From: Micromonospora carbonacea
GTDB taxonomy: Bacteria > Actinomycetota > Actinomycetes > Mycobacteriales > Micromonosporaceae
Direction: 5' to 3'
DNA length: 64,000 bases
Assembly: GCF_014205165.1 (NCBI RefSeq)
Contig: NZ_JACHMZ010000001.1
Span: forward strand, 620,001-684,000
Both the position numbers and the translations under genes were made by a program. The notes under the pieces are model-generated. The model worked only from the letters and a program-made list of their open reading frames with translations. It did not search any database and had not been told where the DNA came from. Of this stretch, positions 1 through 9,044 are shown piece after piece. The stretch's first letter is position 1. Each line of letters starts with the position of its first letter.

Positions 1-1
1 G

Positions 2-676
2 GAGCAGGTGGCGCTGGTCGCCGACGCCGACCAGATCCCCTCCGACGACCCCGACCACCAGGGCGTGGTCACCCTGATGACCCTGCACACCGCCAAGGGG
101 CTGGAGTTCCCGGTGGTGTTCCTGACCGGGCTGGAGGACGGCGTCTTCCCGCACCTGCGCGCGCTGGGCGACACCCGGGAGCTGGAGGAGGAGCGGCGGC
201 TGGCCTACGTGGGGATCACCCGCGCGCGGCAGCGCCTCTACCTGTCCCGGGCGGTGACCCGCTCGGCGTGGGGACAGCCGGCCTACAACCCGCCGTCGCG
301 GTTCCTGGAGGAGCTGCCGCCGGAGCTGGTCCGCTGGGAGCGCACCGAAGGGACGTACACCTCGTGGGGCGGCGGTGGCGGCGGCGTCGGCGGGCGCGCG
401 GACCGCGCGCCGCGCGGCGGCGGCTTCACCGGGGGCACCCCGAAGGCCGCGCAGCTCGCCAAGCGGCTCGGCGTCGACGGCAGCCGGCTGGCCACGGCCA
501 GCGAGCTGCCCCAGGGCCCGAAGGTCGCCGCCGGGGACCGGGTCAACCACCAGCGGTACGGCCTGGGTCGGGTGCTCGCCGTGGAGGGCCACGGCCCGGG
601 GGCGCGGGCGCAGATCGACTTCGGCGACCAGACGATGTGGCTGGTGCTGCGGCACGCCCCGATCGACAAGCTCTGA
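2..676 (+). CDS. pcrA: ATP-dependent DNA helicase PcrA/UvrD, C-terminal part
   Basis: This is the C-terminal end of a superfamily 1A 3'-5' DNA helicase; the gene begins before the window. Motif V is visible as LHTAKGLEFPVVFL and motif VI as EEERRLAYVGITRAR, which is diagnostic of UvrD/PcrA. After a Gly/Arg-rich linker, the last 50 or so residues (from VAAGDRVNHQRYGLGRV) form the Tudor-like tail typical of PcrA, which contacts RNA polymerase in known homologues. PcrA acts in nucleotide excision repair and in removing proteins from DNA. The stop is TGA at 674-676. The N-terminal ATPase motifs lie outside the window. Confidence 0.93.
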   Translation, partial: EQVALVADADQIPSDDPDHQGVVTLMTLHTAKGLEFPVVFLTGLEDGVFPHLRALGDTRELEEERRLAYVGITRARQRLYLSRAVTRSAWGQPAYNPPSRFLEELPPELVRWERTEGTYTSWGGGGGGVGGRADRAPRGGGFTGGTPKAAQLAKRLGVDGSRLATASELPQGPKVAAGDRVNHQRYGLGRVLAVEGHGPGARAQIDFGDQTMWLVLRHAPIDKL

Positions 677-690
677 GCCGGCCGACGACC

Positions 691-1140
691 ATGGACGAGA
701 CGCTCACCCGGATCAACGAGGGCGTGCAGCTGCACCACCAGCAGGGTCGGCGCGAGGCGGCCCGCGACCTGTTCGCCCAGCTCTGGGCCGAGATCGGCGG
801 GGAGCGGGGCGATCCGCTGCACGTGTGCGTCCTCGCGCACTCGATGGCCGACGTGCAGGACGACGTCCACGAGGAGCTGCGCTGGGACCAGCGGGCCCTG
901 GCGGCGGCCGACCTGCTCACCGACGATCGCGTGGCGCAGGCCGGGGTGCCGATGTCGGTGGCCGCCCTCTATCCGTCGCTGCACCTCAACCTCGGTGAGT
1001 GCTACCGCCGGCTCGGCGACCTCGACCGGGCCCGCGAGTGCCTCCGGCAGGCGCGGGCGGGCATCGGCGCGCTCGGCGACGACGCCTACGGGGAGCTGAT
1101 CCGGGGCGGCCTGGACACGCTGGCGCAGCAACTGGGCTGA
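691..1140 (+). CDS. TPR-like hypothetical protein
   Basis: A 149-residue protein starting at ATG 691, only 14 nt after pcrA, so probably co-transcribed. It is mostly helical. The C-terminal half contains LHLNLGECYRRLGDLDRARE followed by LRQARAGI, a good tetratricopeptide repeat, so a protein-binding role is likely. No catalytic motif is seen. A strong hairpin follows the stop. The function is not recognised; linkage to pcrA is only positional. Confidence 0.75.
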   Translation: MDETLTRINEGVQLHHQQGRREAARDLFAQLWAEIGGERGDPLHVCVLAHSMADVQDDVHEELRWDQRALAAADLLTDDRVAQAGVPMSVAALYPSLHLNLGECYRRLGDLDRARECLRQARAGIGALGDDAYGELIRGGLDTLAQQLG

Positions 1141-1147
1141 CCGGTGG

Positions 1148-1184
1148 GCGCCGGCCGCCGGTGGTTCCCTCCGGCGGCCGGCGC
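1148..1184. terminator. Bidirectional hairpin terminator between converging genes
   Basis: A perfect 14-bp stem (GCGCCGGCCGCCGG and its complement) encloses a 9-nt loop. It lies between the end of the TPR gene and the end of the minus-strand M23 peptidase gene, so it can serve both. There is no U tract, which is common in GC-rich actinobacteria. Confidence 0.7.
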
Positions 1185-1196
1185 GTCGCCGGGTCG

Positions 1197-1982
1197 TCAG
1201 CAGGCGACGTCGATGCCCCGGGCCCGCAGGAACGGCGCGGGGTCGATCTGGTTCCACATCTGGCCCTGGTGCACCTCGAAGTGCAGGTGCGGGCCGGTGG
1301 AGTCGCCGGTGGAGCCCTCGTAGCCGATGACCTGGCCCGCCGTGACCTTGTCGCCGACGCCGACGGCGGTGCGGCTCTGGTGGGCGTAGTGGGTCAGGTA
1401 GCCGTTGCCGTGGTCGACGAAGACGGAGATGCCGTAGCCGTCGCCGACGTCGCCGGCCTTCACGACCGTGCCCGCGGCGGCGGCGTGGATCGGGGTGCCG
1501 GCGGGCAGGGCGAAGTCGATGCCGGCGTGCAGGGCGCCTCCGCGCGGGCCGTAGCAGGAGGTGATCGTCGCCCCCGCCATCGGGATGACCCAGGCGGGGG
1601 CGGGCTTGCTGGTCTTCTTCGGCGCGGGCTTCGGGGTCGGCCTGGGCTTGGGCTTGGCGGTGGCCTTCTTCGCCGTCGGGCTGGGGCTGGCGCTCGACGG
1701 GCTCGGCGAGACGGTGCTGGGGCTGGCGGCGGGGCTGGCCGACCCGCGGGCGGCGCGGTCGGCCCGGTCGGCGGCCTCGGCGCGGGCCGGTGCGTCGACC
1801 GCCACGGTGGCGGGGGCCGGGTCGTCGTCGCCGGCGGTCGTGGCGACGGCGGCACCGGCGAGACCGAGCCCGACCAGGGCGACCGCGCCGACGACCAGGG
1901 CCCGGGTGCCGGGCCGGGGACGCATCCGGTGGCGGGCCGGCGCGTCGGGGGTGCTGCTGTCGCGGATGTTCTCTTCGTGCAC
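1197..1982 (-). CDS. Secreted/membrane-anchored M23 family metallopeptidase
   Basis: A 261-residue LytM/M23 peptidase likely to cut cross-link peptides in peptidoglycan outside the cell. One hydrophobic segment (about residues 27-47, ALVVGAVALVGLGLAGAAVA) is a signal or anchor sequence. A Ser/Pro/Lys/Thr-rich linker follows to about residue 130. The catalytic domain carries the zinc ligands HAGID (HxxxD) and HLHFEVH (HxH). The start is GTG at 1982 with a weak AGGT ribosome site; ATG at 1925 is an alternative that would still keep the hydrophobic segment. A second M23 gene lies upstream on the same strand with its own terminator, so the two are separate units. Confidence 0.88.
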   Translation of the reverse strand: MHEENIRDSSTPDAPARHRMRPRPGTRALVVGAVALVGLGLAGAAVATTAGDDDPAPATVAVDAPARAEAADRADRAARGSASPAASPSTVSPSPSSASPSPTAKKATAKPKPRPTPKPAPKKTSKPAPAWVIPMAGATITSCYGPRGGALHAGIDFALPAGTPIHAAAAGTVVKAGDVGDGYGISVFVDHGNGYLTHYAHQSRTAVGVGDKVTAGQVIGYEGSTGDSTGPHLHFEVHQGQMWNQIDPAPFLRARGIDVAC

Positions 1983-2208
1983 GGCGGACCTACACCTTCG
2001 AGGGGACGTGGACCTCGAAATACTGGTGTTCGCGCTGGTGAGGAGGCGGGCAGGGGGACGGGTGGGGCGACGTGGACCGGGAGGGACGGTGTCCGCGGCG
2101 TCCCGTGCCGGACCCCCATGTCCGGATAATTGATCATTGGCGATGTGCGGCTGGTCACATCAGCGGCTGTGACGCAGCAGACATTGGTGTGCGGGCGGCG
2201 CACGAAGA

Positions 2209-2236
2209 ACCGCCCGGATCAGTCGATCCGGGCGGT
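2209..2236 (-). terminator. Hairpin terminator after the second M23 gene
   Basis: A perfect 12-bp stem (ACCGCCCGGATC with its complement) and an AGTC tetraloop lie just past the stop of the M23 gene ending at 2256. Confidence 0.75.
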
Positions 2237-2255
2237 CAACGGTCGATGCGCAGCG

Positions 2256-2969
2256 TCAGGAAGCGGCTACGTCGCTGTAGTACAGCTCGATTTGCATCTT
2301 GATGTCCACTCCGCGCTCCTGGAGCCACGGCACCGGGTCCAGCGGGTCACCGTTGACATGGATCTCCAGGTGCAGGTGGGAGCCGTAGGAGTGGCCGGTA
2401 TTGCCAACCAGGCCGAGCTGGTCGCCGGCCTTGACCTGCTGCCCCTCCTTGACGCTCACGGCGGAGGAGTGGCCGTAGATGGCCTCGCTGCCGTCGGCGT
2501 GCTTGACGATCACCGCGTAGCCGTAGCCGCCGAACCAGCCGGCCTTCGTGACGGTGCCCTCGTGGATGGCGACGTAGGGGGTGCCCTCGGGGGCCACCAG
2601 GTCGATCCCGGTGTGCAGCTTGCCCCAGCGCATGCCGTAGGGGGAGTTGAAGTCGTAGCCCTGCAACGGCAGGAGCCAGGCCTCCTGCTCGCCGGCCGCC
2701 TTCGTCTCGACCCGGCTGTCGCGGGAGGCCCGGTCGGCGGAGTCCGCGCGGGCCGCCGCGTCCTGGCTGGTGATGGAGGCCTGCTTGAGCTCGTCGAGGA
2801 CCGACGGGCTGACGCTCTTGGCGTCCGGCAGTGCTCCCGCGCCGATCGCGACGATGCCGGCCCCGACGAACGCGGTGGTGACGACGGCGGCGTAGCGGCT
2901 ACGCGGCGGGGTGGGTACGCGGCGGCGACCGCGATATCGATCGGGCTCAGACGACAGGCGCTGGCGCAC
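2256..2969 (-). CDS. M23 family metallopeptidase with signal anchor
   Basis: A 237-residue LytM-type peptidoglycan endopeptidase. The catalytic half has LHTGIDLVAPEGTPYVA (HxxxD) and SHLHLEIH (HxH), the zinc ligands of family M23. Near the N terminus an Arg-rich stretch precedes a hydrophobic segment (AAVVTTAFVGAGIVAIGAGA), a signal or membrane anchor, then a short helical linker. The start GTG at 2969 is preferred over upstream in-frame codons because GGAGG lies 6 nt before it. It is a paralogue of the neighbouring M23 gene but without the Pro/Lys linker. Confidence 0.9.
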   Translation of the reverse strand: MRQRLSSEPDRYRGRRRVPTPPRSRYAAVVTTAFVGAGIVAIGAGALPDAKSVSPSVLDELKQASITSQDAAARADSADRASRDSRVETKAAGEQEAWLLPLQGYDFNSPYGMRWGKLHTGIDLVAPEGTPYVAIHEGTVTKAGWFGGYGYAVIVKHADGSEAIYGHSSAVSVKEGQQVKAGDQLGLVGNTGHSYGSHLHLEIHVNGDPLDPVPWLQERGVDIKMQIELYYSDVAAS

Positions 2970-3361
2970 GCACACCCTCCGTTGTCGGGGATCCGATGCG
3001 GTCGGCCGGCGCTCGTGAAGCGGTGGTGAACGTCGGCTGGCCGCGTCGTCACCCGTCCGTGGACCTGATGACAACCGTGGACACGGTAGCCAACCGCCAC
3101 GCCCGTCACAAGCCAGACGGGGTAATTGGCGTGTCGATCTGTCCGTTTACGTCCTCTATTGTCACGCCTCGTCACTTGGTCATACGTGCCCTCACCTGCC
3201 CGTTCGTCGCGCACCGTGACCACTGTCGCCCGAATGTCCGACCCCCTGCCCCGGCCCCCTAGGCTCTGCCCTCGGAGCGCAGGTCGGATTCCCTGCCGGC
3301 GACCCGCCGGGTTACCGTTCGTTCAGGTGACAGTCGTAGCGCCCTCGAAAGGTGTCCGCTG
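2970..3361. other. Intergenic region between divergent M23 and B12-binding genes
   Basis: About 390 bases without a convincing gene. It must hold the promoters of the minus-strand M23 gene and the plus-strand mutase subunit gene. I searched by eye for a ydaO (c-di-AMP) riboswitch, which often precedes cell-wall hydrolase genes in actinobacteria, and saw no convincing match. Confidence 0.5.
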
Positions 3362-3766
3362 ATGAGCTCTCGTATCCGGGTCGTCGTCGCGAAGCCGGGC
3401 CTCGACGGCCACGACCGGGGGGCCAAGGTCGTCGCCCGCGCCCTCCGCGACGCCGGCATGGAGGTCATCTACACCGGCCTGCACCAGACCCCGGAGCAGA
3501 TCGTCGAGACGGCCATCCAGGAGGACGCCGACGCGGTCGGGCTCTCGGTGCTCTCGGGCGCGCACATGACCCTGTTCCGGCGGGTCGTCGAGCTGCTGGG
3601 CGAGCGGGACGCGCAGGACATCGTCGTCTTCGGCGGCGGCATCGTCCCCGACGCCGACATCCCCGAGCTGGAGCAGCTCGGCGTCAAGAAGATCTTCACC
3701 CCGGGCGCGACCACGCAGTCGATCGTCGAGTGGGTGCGGGCCAACGTGGCCCAGCCGGTCGCCTGA
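3362..3766 (+). CDS. Cobalamin B12-binding domain protein, methylmalonyl-CoA mutase small-subunit type
   Basis: A 134-residue stand-alone B12-binding domain like the C-terminal domain of methylmalonyl-CoA/isobutyryl-CoA mutases. The lower-ligand motif is seen as LDGHDRGAK (DxHxxG), followed by SVLSGAH and GGGIVPDAD, the usual SxL and GG elements of the Rossmann-like fold. No substrate-binding mutase domain is fused to it, so it should pair with a separately encoded large subunit elsewhere. ATG 3362 follows an AAAGGTG site. A strong terminator closes the unit, so it is monocistronic. Confidence 0.88.
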   Translation: MSSRIRVVVAKPGLDGHDRGAKVVARALRDAGMEVIYTGLHQTPEQIVETAIQEDADAVGLSVLSGAHMTLFRRVVELLGERDAQDIVVFGGGIVPDADIPELEQLGVKKIFTPGATTQSIVEWVRANVAQPVA

Positions 3767-3798
3767 CCCGCGCCCCTCCGCCCTGCGGCGGGCAGGGT

Positions 3799-3835
3799 GA
3801 GGGGCCGGACGCACCCCTCACACGTCCGGCCCCTC
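3799..3835 (+). terminator. Hairpin terminator after the B12-binding gene
   Basis: A 13-bp perfect stem (GAGGGGCCGGACG and its complement) with an 11-nt loop, 30 nt after the stop codon. Confidence 0.72.
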
Positions 3836-4189
3836 TATGCACGATGCCCCGCCGCCACCCCTCGACCGACAGGGCATCGGCCGTCTCCGTCCTCGCGCCT
3901 CGGCAGCGCTCCGACACCTGACTCAACGACGCCCTGACCAGGGGGTTACGCGGAGCTGGGAACATCCCCCGCGGAATTCCCACGCGCGCTGTTGCGCGCC
4001 CCGCCGACGACCGCGATCCCGCTGGTTGTGGAGTAGGGCACACCGCGCACCCGCTCGGTTGCCGCCGGTGCCGACCTCGCTAGGCTGCGCCCAATGGCCT
4101 GTTTCAACTGATGACAGGCGTCAAACTGATTCCACAACGCTGGCGGCGGCGCGACGGCGCGCCGCGGAGACGGGACGGGACGCGCAATC
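3836..4189. other. Intergenic region upstream of sucCD
   Basis: Roughly 350 bases with no credible gene. It holds the proposed sucCD promoter near 4059-4086 and a leader of about 100 nt. No other structure was recognised. Confidence 0.5.
4059..4086 (+). promoter_or_regulatory. Probable sigma-70-type promoter of sucCD
   Basis: TTGCCG at 4059-4064 and TAGGCT at 4081-4086 are separated by 16 nt, close to the actinobacterial vegetative consensus. Transcription would start about 95 nt before the sucC GTG. Confidence 0.5.
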
Positions 4190-5368
4190 GTGGACCTGTA
4201 CGAGTACCAGGGGCGGGACCTGTTCGAGCGGCACGGCTTGCCCGTGCTGGCCGGCGGCGTCGCCAACACCCCGGAGGAGGCCCGCGCGATCGCCGAACGC
4301 CTCGGCGGCCGGGTGGTCGTCAAGGCACAGGTGAAGGTCGGCGGCCGTGGCAAGGCCGGCGGCGTGAAGCTGGCCGAGGGCACGGATGAGACGGTGGCCC
4401 GCGCCACCGACATCCTCGGCATGGACATCAAGGGTCACACGGTCCACAAGGTCATGATCACCGTGACGGCGGACGTGGCCGAGGAGTACTACTTCTCCTA
4501 CCTGCTCGACCGGGCGAACCGCACCTTCCTCTGCATCGCCAGCGTCGCCGGCGGAATGGACATCGAGCAGGTCGCCGCCGAGACCCCGGACAAGGTCGTC
4601 AAGGCCCCGATCGACGCGGTCGCGGGCGTCGACGAGGCGAAGGCCCGCGAGATCGTCACCGCCGCCGGCTTCCCGGCCGACGTCGCCGACCAGGTCGTCG
4701 AGGTCGCCGTGGGCCTGTGGCAGGCCTTCGTCGCCGAGGACGCCACGCTGGTCGAGGTGAACCCGCTGGCCAAGACCGGTGACGGCAAGCTGCTGCTGCT
4801 CGACGCGAAGGTCACCCTGGACGAGAACGCCGGGTTCCGGCACCCGGACCACGAGGCGCTCGTCGACCAGGCCGCCGTGGACCCGCTGGAGCAGGCCGCC
4901 AAAGAGAAGGACCTCAACTACGTCAAGCTCGACGGTGAGGTCGGCATCATCGGCAACGGCGCGGGCCTGGTCATGTCGACCCTCGACGTCGTGGCCTACG
5001 CGGGCGAGCGGCACGGCAACGTCAAGCCGGCCAACTTCCTCGACATCGGCGGCGGCGCGAGCGCCGCGGTGATGGCCAACGGGCTGGAGATCGTCCTGTC
5101 CGACCCGTCGGTGCGCAGCGTCTTCGTCAACGTCTTCGGCGGCATCACCGCCTGCGACGAGGTCGCCAACGGCATCGTGCAGGCGCTGGCCCTGCTGGAG
5201 CAGCGCGGCGAGAAGGTCACCAAGCCGCTCGTCGTCCGGCTGGACGGCAACAACGCCGAGGCCGGTCGGGCGATCCTCGACGGCGCGAACAACCCGCTGG
5301 TGCAGCGGGTCGACACCATGGACGGCGCGGCCGAGCGGGCCGCCGAGCTGGCGGCTGCGGGGGTCTGA
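4190..5368 (+). CDS. sucC: Succinyl-CoA synthetase (ADP-forming), beta subunit
   Basis: The beta subunit of the TCA-cycle enzyme that interconverts succinyl-CoA and succinate with nucleotide phosphorylation. It is 392 residues, the usual family length. The N-terminal ATP-grasp domain has [18 protein letters not shown] and the nucleotide loop [10 protein letters not shown] (51-60). The C-terminal ligase domain has [27 protein letters not shown] and [19 protein letters not shown]. The start GTG 4190 gives the conserved MDLYEYQ N terminus. The gene ends 2 nt before sucD, so the subunits are translated from one mRNA. Confidence 0.97.
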   Translation: MDLYEYQGRDLFERHGLPVLAGGVANTPEEARAIAERLGGRVVVKAQVKVGGRGKAGGVKLAEGTDETVARATDILGMDIKGHTVHKVMITVTADVAEEYYFSYLLDRANRTFLCIASVAGGMDIEQVAAETPDKVVKAPIDAVAGVDEAKAREIVTAAGFPADVADQVVEVAVGLWQAFVAEDATLVEVNPLAKTGDGKLLLLDAKVTLDENAGFRHPDHEALVDQAAVDPLEQAAKEKDLNYVKLDGEVGIIGNGAGLVMSTLDVVAYAGERHGNVKPANFLDIGGGASAAVMANGLEIVLSDPSVRSVFVNVFGGITACDEVANGIVQALALLEQRGEKVTKPLVVRLDGNNAEAGRAILDGANNPLVQRVDTMDGAAERAAELAAAGV

Positions 5369-5370
5369 CA

Positions 5371-6258
5371 ATGGCTATCTGGCTGACCAAGGACTCGAAG
5401 GTCATCGTGCAGGGGATGACCGGATCCGAGGGTTCCAAGCACACCCGGCGGATGCTCGCCGCGGGCACGAACGTCGTCGGCGGCACCAACCCGCGCAAGG
5501 CGGGCCAGAGCGTCGACTTCGACGGCACCGCGCTGCCGGTCTTCGCGACCGTCGCCGACGCGATGGCCGAGACCGGGGCCGACGTGACGGTCATCTTCGT
5601 CCCGCCGCAGTTCACCAAGGCCGCCGTGATCGAGGCGATCGACGCGGAGATCCCGCTGGCCGTGGTCATCACCGAGGGCGTGCCGGTGCACGACACCGCC
5701 GCCTTCTGGGCGTACAACGTGGCCAAGGGCGAGCGCACCCGGATCATCGGGCCCAACTGCCCCGGCATCGCCTCGCCGGGCGCGTCGAACGCCGGCATCA
5801 TCCCGGCCGACATCACCGGCTCCGGCCGGATCGGCCTGGTCAGCAAGAGCGGCACCCTGACCTACCAGATGATGTACGAGCTGCGCGACATCGGCTTCTC
5901 GACCTGCGTCGGCATCGGCGGCGACCCGATCATCGGGACCACCCACATCGACGCCCTCGCCGCGTTCGAGGCCGACCCCGACACCGACGCCATCGTGATG
6001 ATCGGCGAGATCGGCGGCGACGCCGAGGAGCGGGCCGCCGAGTTCATCAAGTCGCACGTCACCAAGCCGGTGGTCGGCTACATCGCCGGCTTCACCGCGC
6101 CCCCCGGCAAGACCATGGGCCACGCCGGCGCGATCATCTCCGGCTCGGCGGGCACCGCCGAGGCGAAGAAGGAGGCGCTGGAGGCCGTCGGCGTGAAGGT
6201 CGGCAAGACCCCGACCGAGACCGCCAAGCTCATGCGGGAGATCATGTCGGCCGGCTGA
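5371..6258 (+). CDS. sucD: Succinyl-CoA synthetase, alpha subunit
   Basis: The alpha subunit (295 residues) carries the CoA-binding Rossmann domain and the phosphohistidine. Seen are [15 protein letters not shown] at the N terminus, [18 protein letters not shown], and [19 protein letters not shown] with the active-site His near residue 250. It follows sucC by 2 nt. A hairpin terminator lies downstream, so sucCD is a two-gene operon. Confidence 0.97.
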   Translation: MAIWLTKDSKVIVQGMTGSEGSKHTRRMLAAGTNVVGGTNPRKAGQSVDFDGTALPVFATVADAMAETGADVTVIFVPPQFTKAAVIEAIDAEIPLAVVITEGVPVHDTAAFWAYNVAKGERTRIIGPNCPGIASPGASNAGIIPADITGSGRIGLVSKSGTLTYQMMYELRDIGFSTCVGIGGDPIIGTTHIDALAAFEADPDTDAIVMIGEIGGDAEERAAEFIKSHVTKPVVGYIAGFTAPPGKTMGHAGAIISGSAGTAEAKKEALEAVGVKVGKTPTETAKLMREIMSAG

Positions 6259-6266
6259 CCGCCGCG

Positions 6267-6312
6267 CGACGCGCCGAGGGGGTCGACCGAGCCGGTCGGC
6301 CCCCTCGCGTCG
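6267..6312. terminator. Hairpin terminator between converging sucD and DUF4190 gene
   Basis: An imperfect stem pairs CGACGCG...AGGGGGTCGACC with its complement GGTCGGCCCCCTCGCGTCG around a short GAGCC loop, with a small bulge. Confidence 0.6.
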
Positions 6313-6342
6313 TCACGTCGGCCCGGCGTCCGGCCGCAGCGG

Positions 6343-6606
6343 TCAGTTGTTGTTCCAGAACGGGTAGTTGCCGCTCGCCCGCAGGATCGCGCTGCCGATG
6401 ATGTTGATCACGCCGAAGGCGATGGCGAGGTAACCCAGCACCGGCGACTGGCCGTACCGTTTGGCGTCCCGGATCGACAGGTACCCGAAGATGATCCCCA
6501 GGATGCCGCAGCAGAGCAGGCCCAGGATGATGCCGAGCACGCCCCACAACGTGGTGCGGTCCCGGCCCCCGGCCTGCGCGGGGGGCGGTGGATACGGAGC
6601 GTTCAC
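6343..6606 (-). CDS. Small DUF4190-type membrane protein
   Basis: An 87-residue protein with a Pro-rich N terminus (NAPYPPPPAQAGG) and two membrane helices, LWGVLGIILGLLCCGILGII and VLGYLAIAFGVINIIGSAIL, joined by a loop with IRDAKRYG. This fits DUF4190/SHOCT-less small membrane proteins. GTG 6606 has GGAGG at the right distance. It resembles the protein at 8173-8712, and both sit around the DUF6350 gene. The function is not known. Confidence 0.78.
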   Translation of the reverse strand: MNAPYPPPPAQAGGRDRTTLWGVLGIILGLLCCGILGIIFGYLSIRDAKRYGQSPVLGYLAIAFGVINIIGSAILRASGNYPFWNNN

Positions 6607-6752
6607 GGCTTCCTCCGAGCGGTCCGCGGCCGCGACAGGAATTCGCGTCCTGGGGCCGAGGCTAGACCGGATCGGGGGTGCCAGGTCGGTGGATCACCGA
6701 ACTTCCGGCCGGTCGGGGGCGGTATCGGACTGCCCACGACGGCGCGACATGC

Positions 6753-6758
6753 CAGAGT
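6753..6758 (+). promoter_or_regulatory. -10-like hexamer of a probable leaderless gene
   Basis: CAGAGT ends 7 nt before ATG 6766, which would place the transcription start at or near the start codon. Confidence 0.3.
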
Positions 6759-6765
6759 AGAGCCG

Positions 6766-8046
6766 ATGTCCTCCGTCACCCCTGACCAGCCCCGTCGTCC
6801 GGCCGCCAGGGTCGGCGCCGACGCCCGGCCCGCCGGCCGCGTCCCGGGTCCCCGGGGGCCCGCGCCCCGGCCCGGGGAGCCCACCCGCGGTCGGGCCCCC
6901 CTCGTGGTGGCCGCCGGGGTCGCCGCCGCCTGGGCCGCGCTCACGTCCTACCTCCCGGTCGCCCTCGTGCTCGGGCTCGCCCAGCTCACCGAGGACGCCG
7001 GCTCCGTCACCGGCGCGCTGCGCGCCGGGCTCGCCGGCTGGCTGCTCGGCCACGGCGTCCCGCTCGCCACCGATGCCGGCCCACTCGGCCTGACCCCGCT
7101 CGCGCTGACCGCGCTGGCCGTCTGGCGGCTCACCCGCGCCGGGGTGCACGCCAGCCGGGCCATCGGGGCGCGGGGCGGGCGCTCCCCGCGCCAGGCGCTC
7201 ACCGCCGCCGGCGCGGTCGGCGTCGGGTACGCGCTGCTCGGCGCGCTCGCCGCCGTGCCGACCGGCACCGCCCCGGCCCGCGCCGGGGCGACGTTCGCCC
7301 TTGTCGGCACGCTCGCCGCGCTGGCCGGGGCGCTCCGGACCACCGCGGTGGCCCGCCTGCTCGCCGCCCGGGCCCCCACCCAGCTTCGGGACGGGGTGCG
7401 CACCGGCCTCGTCGCCGGGCTGCTGCTGCTCGGCGCGGGGGCCGGAGCAGCGGGGCTCGCGGTGGCCACCGGGGGCGGCGACGCCGCCGACATGATCGGC
7501 GCCTACCGCACCGGGGTGGCCGGGCAGGCCGGGATCACCCTGGTCAGCCTCGCCTACGCGCCGAACGCGACGATCTGGTCGGCCAGCTACCTGCTCGGCC
7601 CCGGGTTCGCCGTCGGCGTCGACACCGCCGTCCGCACCAGCGAGGTCTCCGTCGGCGCGCTCCCGGCGGTGCCGCTGCTGGCGGGGCTGCCCAGCGGGCC
7701 CGTCGACGGCTACGGCGCGGGCCTGCTCGCCGTGCCCGTGCTGGCCGGCATGGCCGCCGGGTGGCTGCTCGCCCGCCGGCTGCTGCGGATCGCCGCCGAG
7801 GACCGCGCCGAGCTGGCCTGGCCGGCGCTGCTCGTCCCGGCGGCGCTGGCCGGACCGGTCGCCGGGCTGCTGCTCGGCGTGCTCGCGGCGGTCTCCGGCG
7901 GCCCGCTCGGCGGCGGCCGGCTGGCCGACATCGGCCCGGTCGGCTGGCAGGTGGCCGGGGCGGCCACCGCCGTGATCGCGGCCGGCGCCCTGCTCGGCGC
8001 CGCCGCCACCCGCGCGCTGCGGGTGAAAGGAAGGGCCCCCTCCTAA
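6766..8046 (+). CDS. DUF6350 family integral membrane protein
   Basis: A 426-residue membrane protein with about nine hydrophobic segments after a Pro/Arg-rich cytoplasmic N terminus. Position between sucCD and the purN-purH locus matches the actinobacterial DUF6350 family, sometimes annotated as PerM-like cell-division protein. NATIWSASYLLGPGFAVG and PSGPVDGYGAGLLAVPVL are the most conserved-looking stretches. The final residues KGRAPS and the TAA stop lie inside repeat copy 1 (8026-8080), so the natural C terminus has been replaced or extended by the repeat. No ribosome site is seen; a leaderless start is likely. Its biochemical role is unknown. Confidence 0.82.
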   Translation: MSSVTPDQPRRPAARVGADARPAGRVPGPRGPAPRPGEPTRGRAPLVVAAGVAAAWAALTSYLPVALVLGLAQLTEDAGSVTGALRAGLAGWLLGHGVPLATDAGPLGLTPLALTALAVWRLTRAGVHASRAIGARGGRSPRQALTAAGAVGVGYALLGALAAVPTGTAPARAGATFALVGTLAALAGALRTTAVARLLAARAPTQLRDGVRTGLVAGLLLLGAGAGAAGLAVATGGGDAADMIGAYRTGVAGQAGITLVSLAYAPNATIWSASYLLGPGFAVGVDTAVRTSEVSVGALPAVPLLAGLPSGPVDGYGAGLLAVPVLAGMAAGWLLARRLLRIAAEDRAELAWPALLVPAALAGPVAGLLLGVLAAVSGGPLGGGRLADIGPVGWQVAGAATAVIAAGALLGAAATRALRVKGRAPS

Positions 8047-8080
8047 CGCATCCGGTAGAGAGGGGCGCCCCGCTCACACC
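8026..8080 (+). repeat. GGGGCCCC/GTTAAC repeat family, copy 1
   Basis: Two imperfect direct units, GGAAGGGCCCCCTCCTAACG and AGAGAGGGGCGCCCCGCTCA, are separated by a CATCCGGT spacer. This is the most diverged of four copies (others at 16163, 24931 and 33558). It provides the last six codons and stop of the DUF6350 gene. Confidence 0.7.
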
Positions 8081-8102
8081 TGAGCGCGGCGGGCGGGACA
8101 CG

Positions 8103-8140
8103 GCGAGGGGCGCCCCGGAAATCTCCGGAGCGCCCCTCGC
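8103..8140. terminator. Strong hairpin terminator
   Basis: A 17-bp stem with one mismatch (GCGAGGGGCGCCCCGGA against its near-complement) and an AATC loop, between the converging DUF6350 and DUF4190 genes. Confidence 0.75.
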
Positions 8141-8172
8141 GTCGGTGCGCGACCAGGTGGTCTGGGCCCGCC

Positions 8173-8712
8173 TCAGGTGGTGGGCAGGGTCACGTTGCCC
8201 ACCACCCCGAGGATGAACAGCAGGACGCCGAGCCCGGCGCCGACCGCACCGCAGATCAGGCCGGCCTTGGCCTGACCGTCGTTGCTGGCCAGCCCCTGCG
8301 CCGCCTTCTGCCGGCCCAGGTAGCCGGTGACCACGGCGGCGATGCCGACCGGGATGCCCAGGTACAGGCAGCAGACCAGCGGGATCGACGCGATGCCGAG
8401 GATCATCGACACCAGGCCGAGGGTGTTGTTCTGCCCCTGCGGGTGGGGGTAGCCGGCGTTCGGGTAGCCCGGCGCGGCCCCGTAGGGCGGCGGCTGCTGG
8501 GCGTACGGGTCCTGCCCGTAGGGCTGGCCCGAGGTGGGCGGCTGCCCGTACGGCGGCGGGGCCTGCTGGGCGTACGGGTCCTGCCCGTAGGGCTGGCCCG
8601 ATGTCGGCTGCTGCCCGTACGGCGCCGCGGGCGGCGGGGCGTACGGGTCGTGGTACTGCGGCTGGTTCGGGTCGTGTGGCTGCTGGCCGTACGGGTCCTG
8701 ACCGGGCTGCAT
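8173..8712 (-). CDS. DUF4190 membrane protein with Pro/Gln/Tyr-rich repeats
   Basis: A 179-residue protein. The first 85 residues are low complexity, with repeated QPTSGQPYGQDPYAQQ-like units; two membrane helices follow (LGLVSMILGIASIPLVCCLY and LICGAVGAGLGVLLFILGVV) separated by GYLGRQKAAQGLASND, the DUF4190 pattern. ATG 8712 follows AAGGAG. The repetitive cytoplasmic tail may bind partners or promote clustering (inference). It lies 29 nt downstream of the dispanin-like gene on the same strand, so the two are probably one unit. Confidence 0.82.
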   Translation of the reverse strand: MQPGQDPYGQQPHDPNQPQYHDPYAPPPAAPYGQQPTSGQPYGQDPYAQQAPPPYGQPPTSGQPYGQDPYAQQPPPYGAAPGYPNAGYPHPQGQNNTLGLVSMILGIASIPLVCCLYLGIPVGIAAVVTGYLGRQKAAQGLASNDGQAKAGLICGAVGAGLGVLLFILGVVGNVTLPTT

Positions 8713-8741
8713 GCGTCGGTGCTCCTTGCTTCGGGCTGCTG

Positions 8742-9044
8742 TCAGTAGCTGCTGGTGCTGCTGGCTCCACCCATGATCCCGGCAAGACCGCCCAGCGCGC
8801 AGCACACGAGGACGATCACGAGCCAGACGATGCCGACGATCAGGGCCCACTTGGACCACTTCTTCGACTCGGCCGCCGCCGCCTGGGCCCCGGCGTAGTC
8901 ACCCTGCTGGATCAGCGGGTTGACCTTCGACGCGTTGATGATGGCGGGGATGGCCAGCGGCCAGAACAGGAAGATGGCCACGATGGACATCGTCATGTTG
9001 TTATTGATCTGTTGCGGTTGGGGGGACTGGTAACCGGGCTGCAT
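8742..9044 (-). CDS. CD225/dispanin family small membrane protein
   Basis: A 100-residue protein with two membrane helices. The first contains the dispanin pattern SIVAIFLFWPLAIPAIINAS followed by KVNPLIQQGDYAGAQAAAAE and SKKWSKWALIVGIVWLVIVL. The family is related to eukaryotic interferon-induced transmembrane proteins; its bacterial role is not established. ATG 9044 is preceded by a GAGGAGCACC site. It is followed by the DUF4190 gene on the same strand. Confidence 0.85.
   Translation of the reverse strand: MQPGYQSPQPQQINNNMTMSIVAIFLFWPLAIPAIINASKVNPLIQQGDYAGAQAAAAESKKWSKWALIVGIVWLVIVLVCCALGGLAGIMGGASSTSSY

Noticed and set aside
2970..3361. A c-di-AMP riboswitch before the M23 gene
   Set aside because: The conserved ydaO sequence motifs could not be matched on the minus strand.
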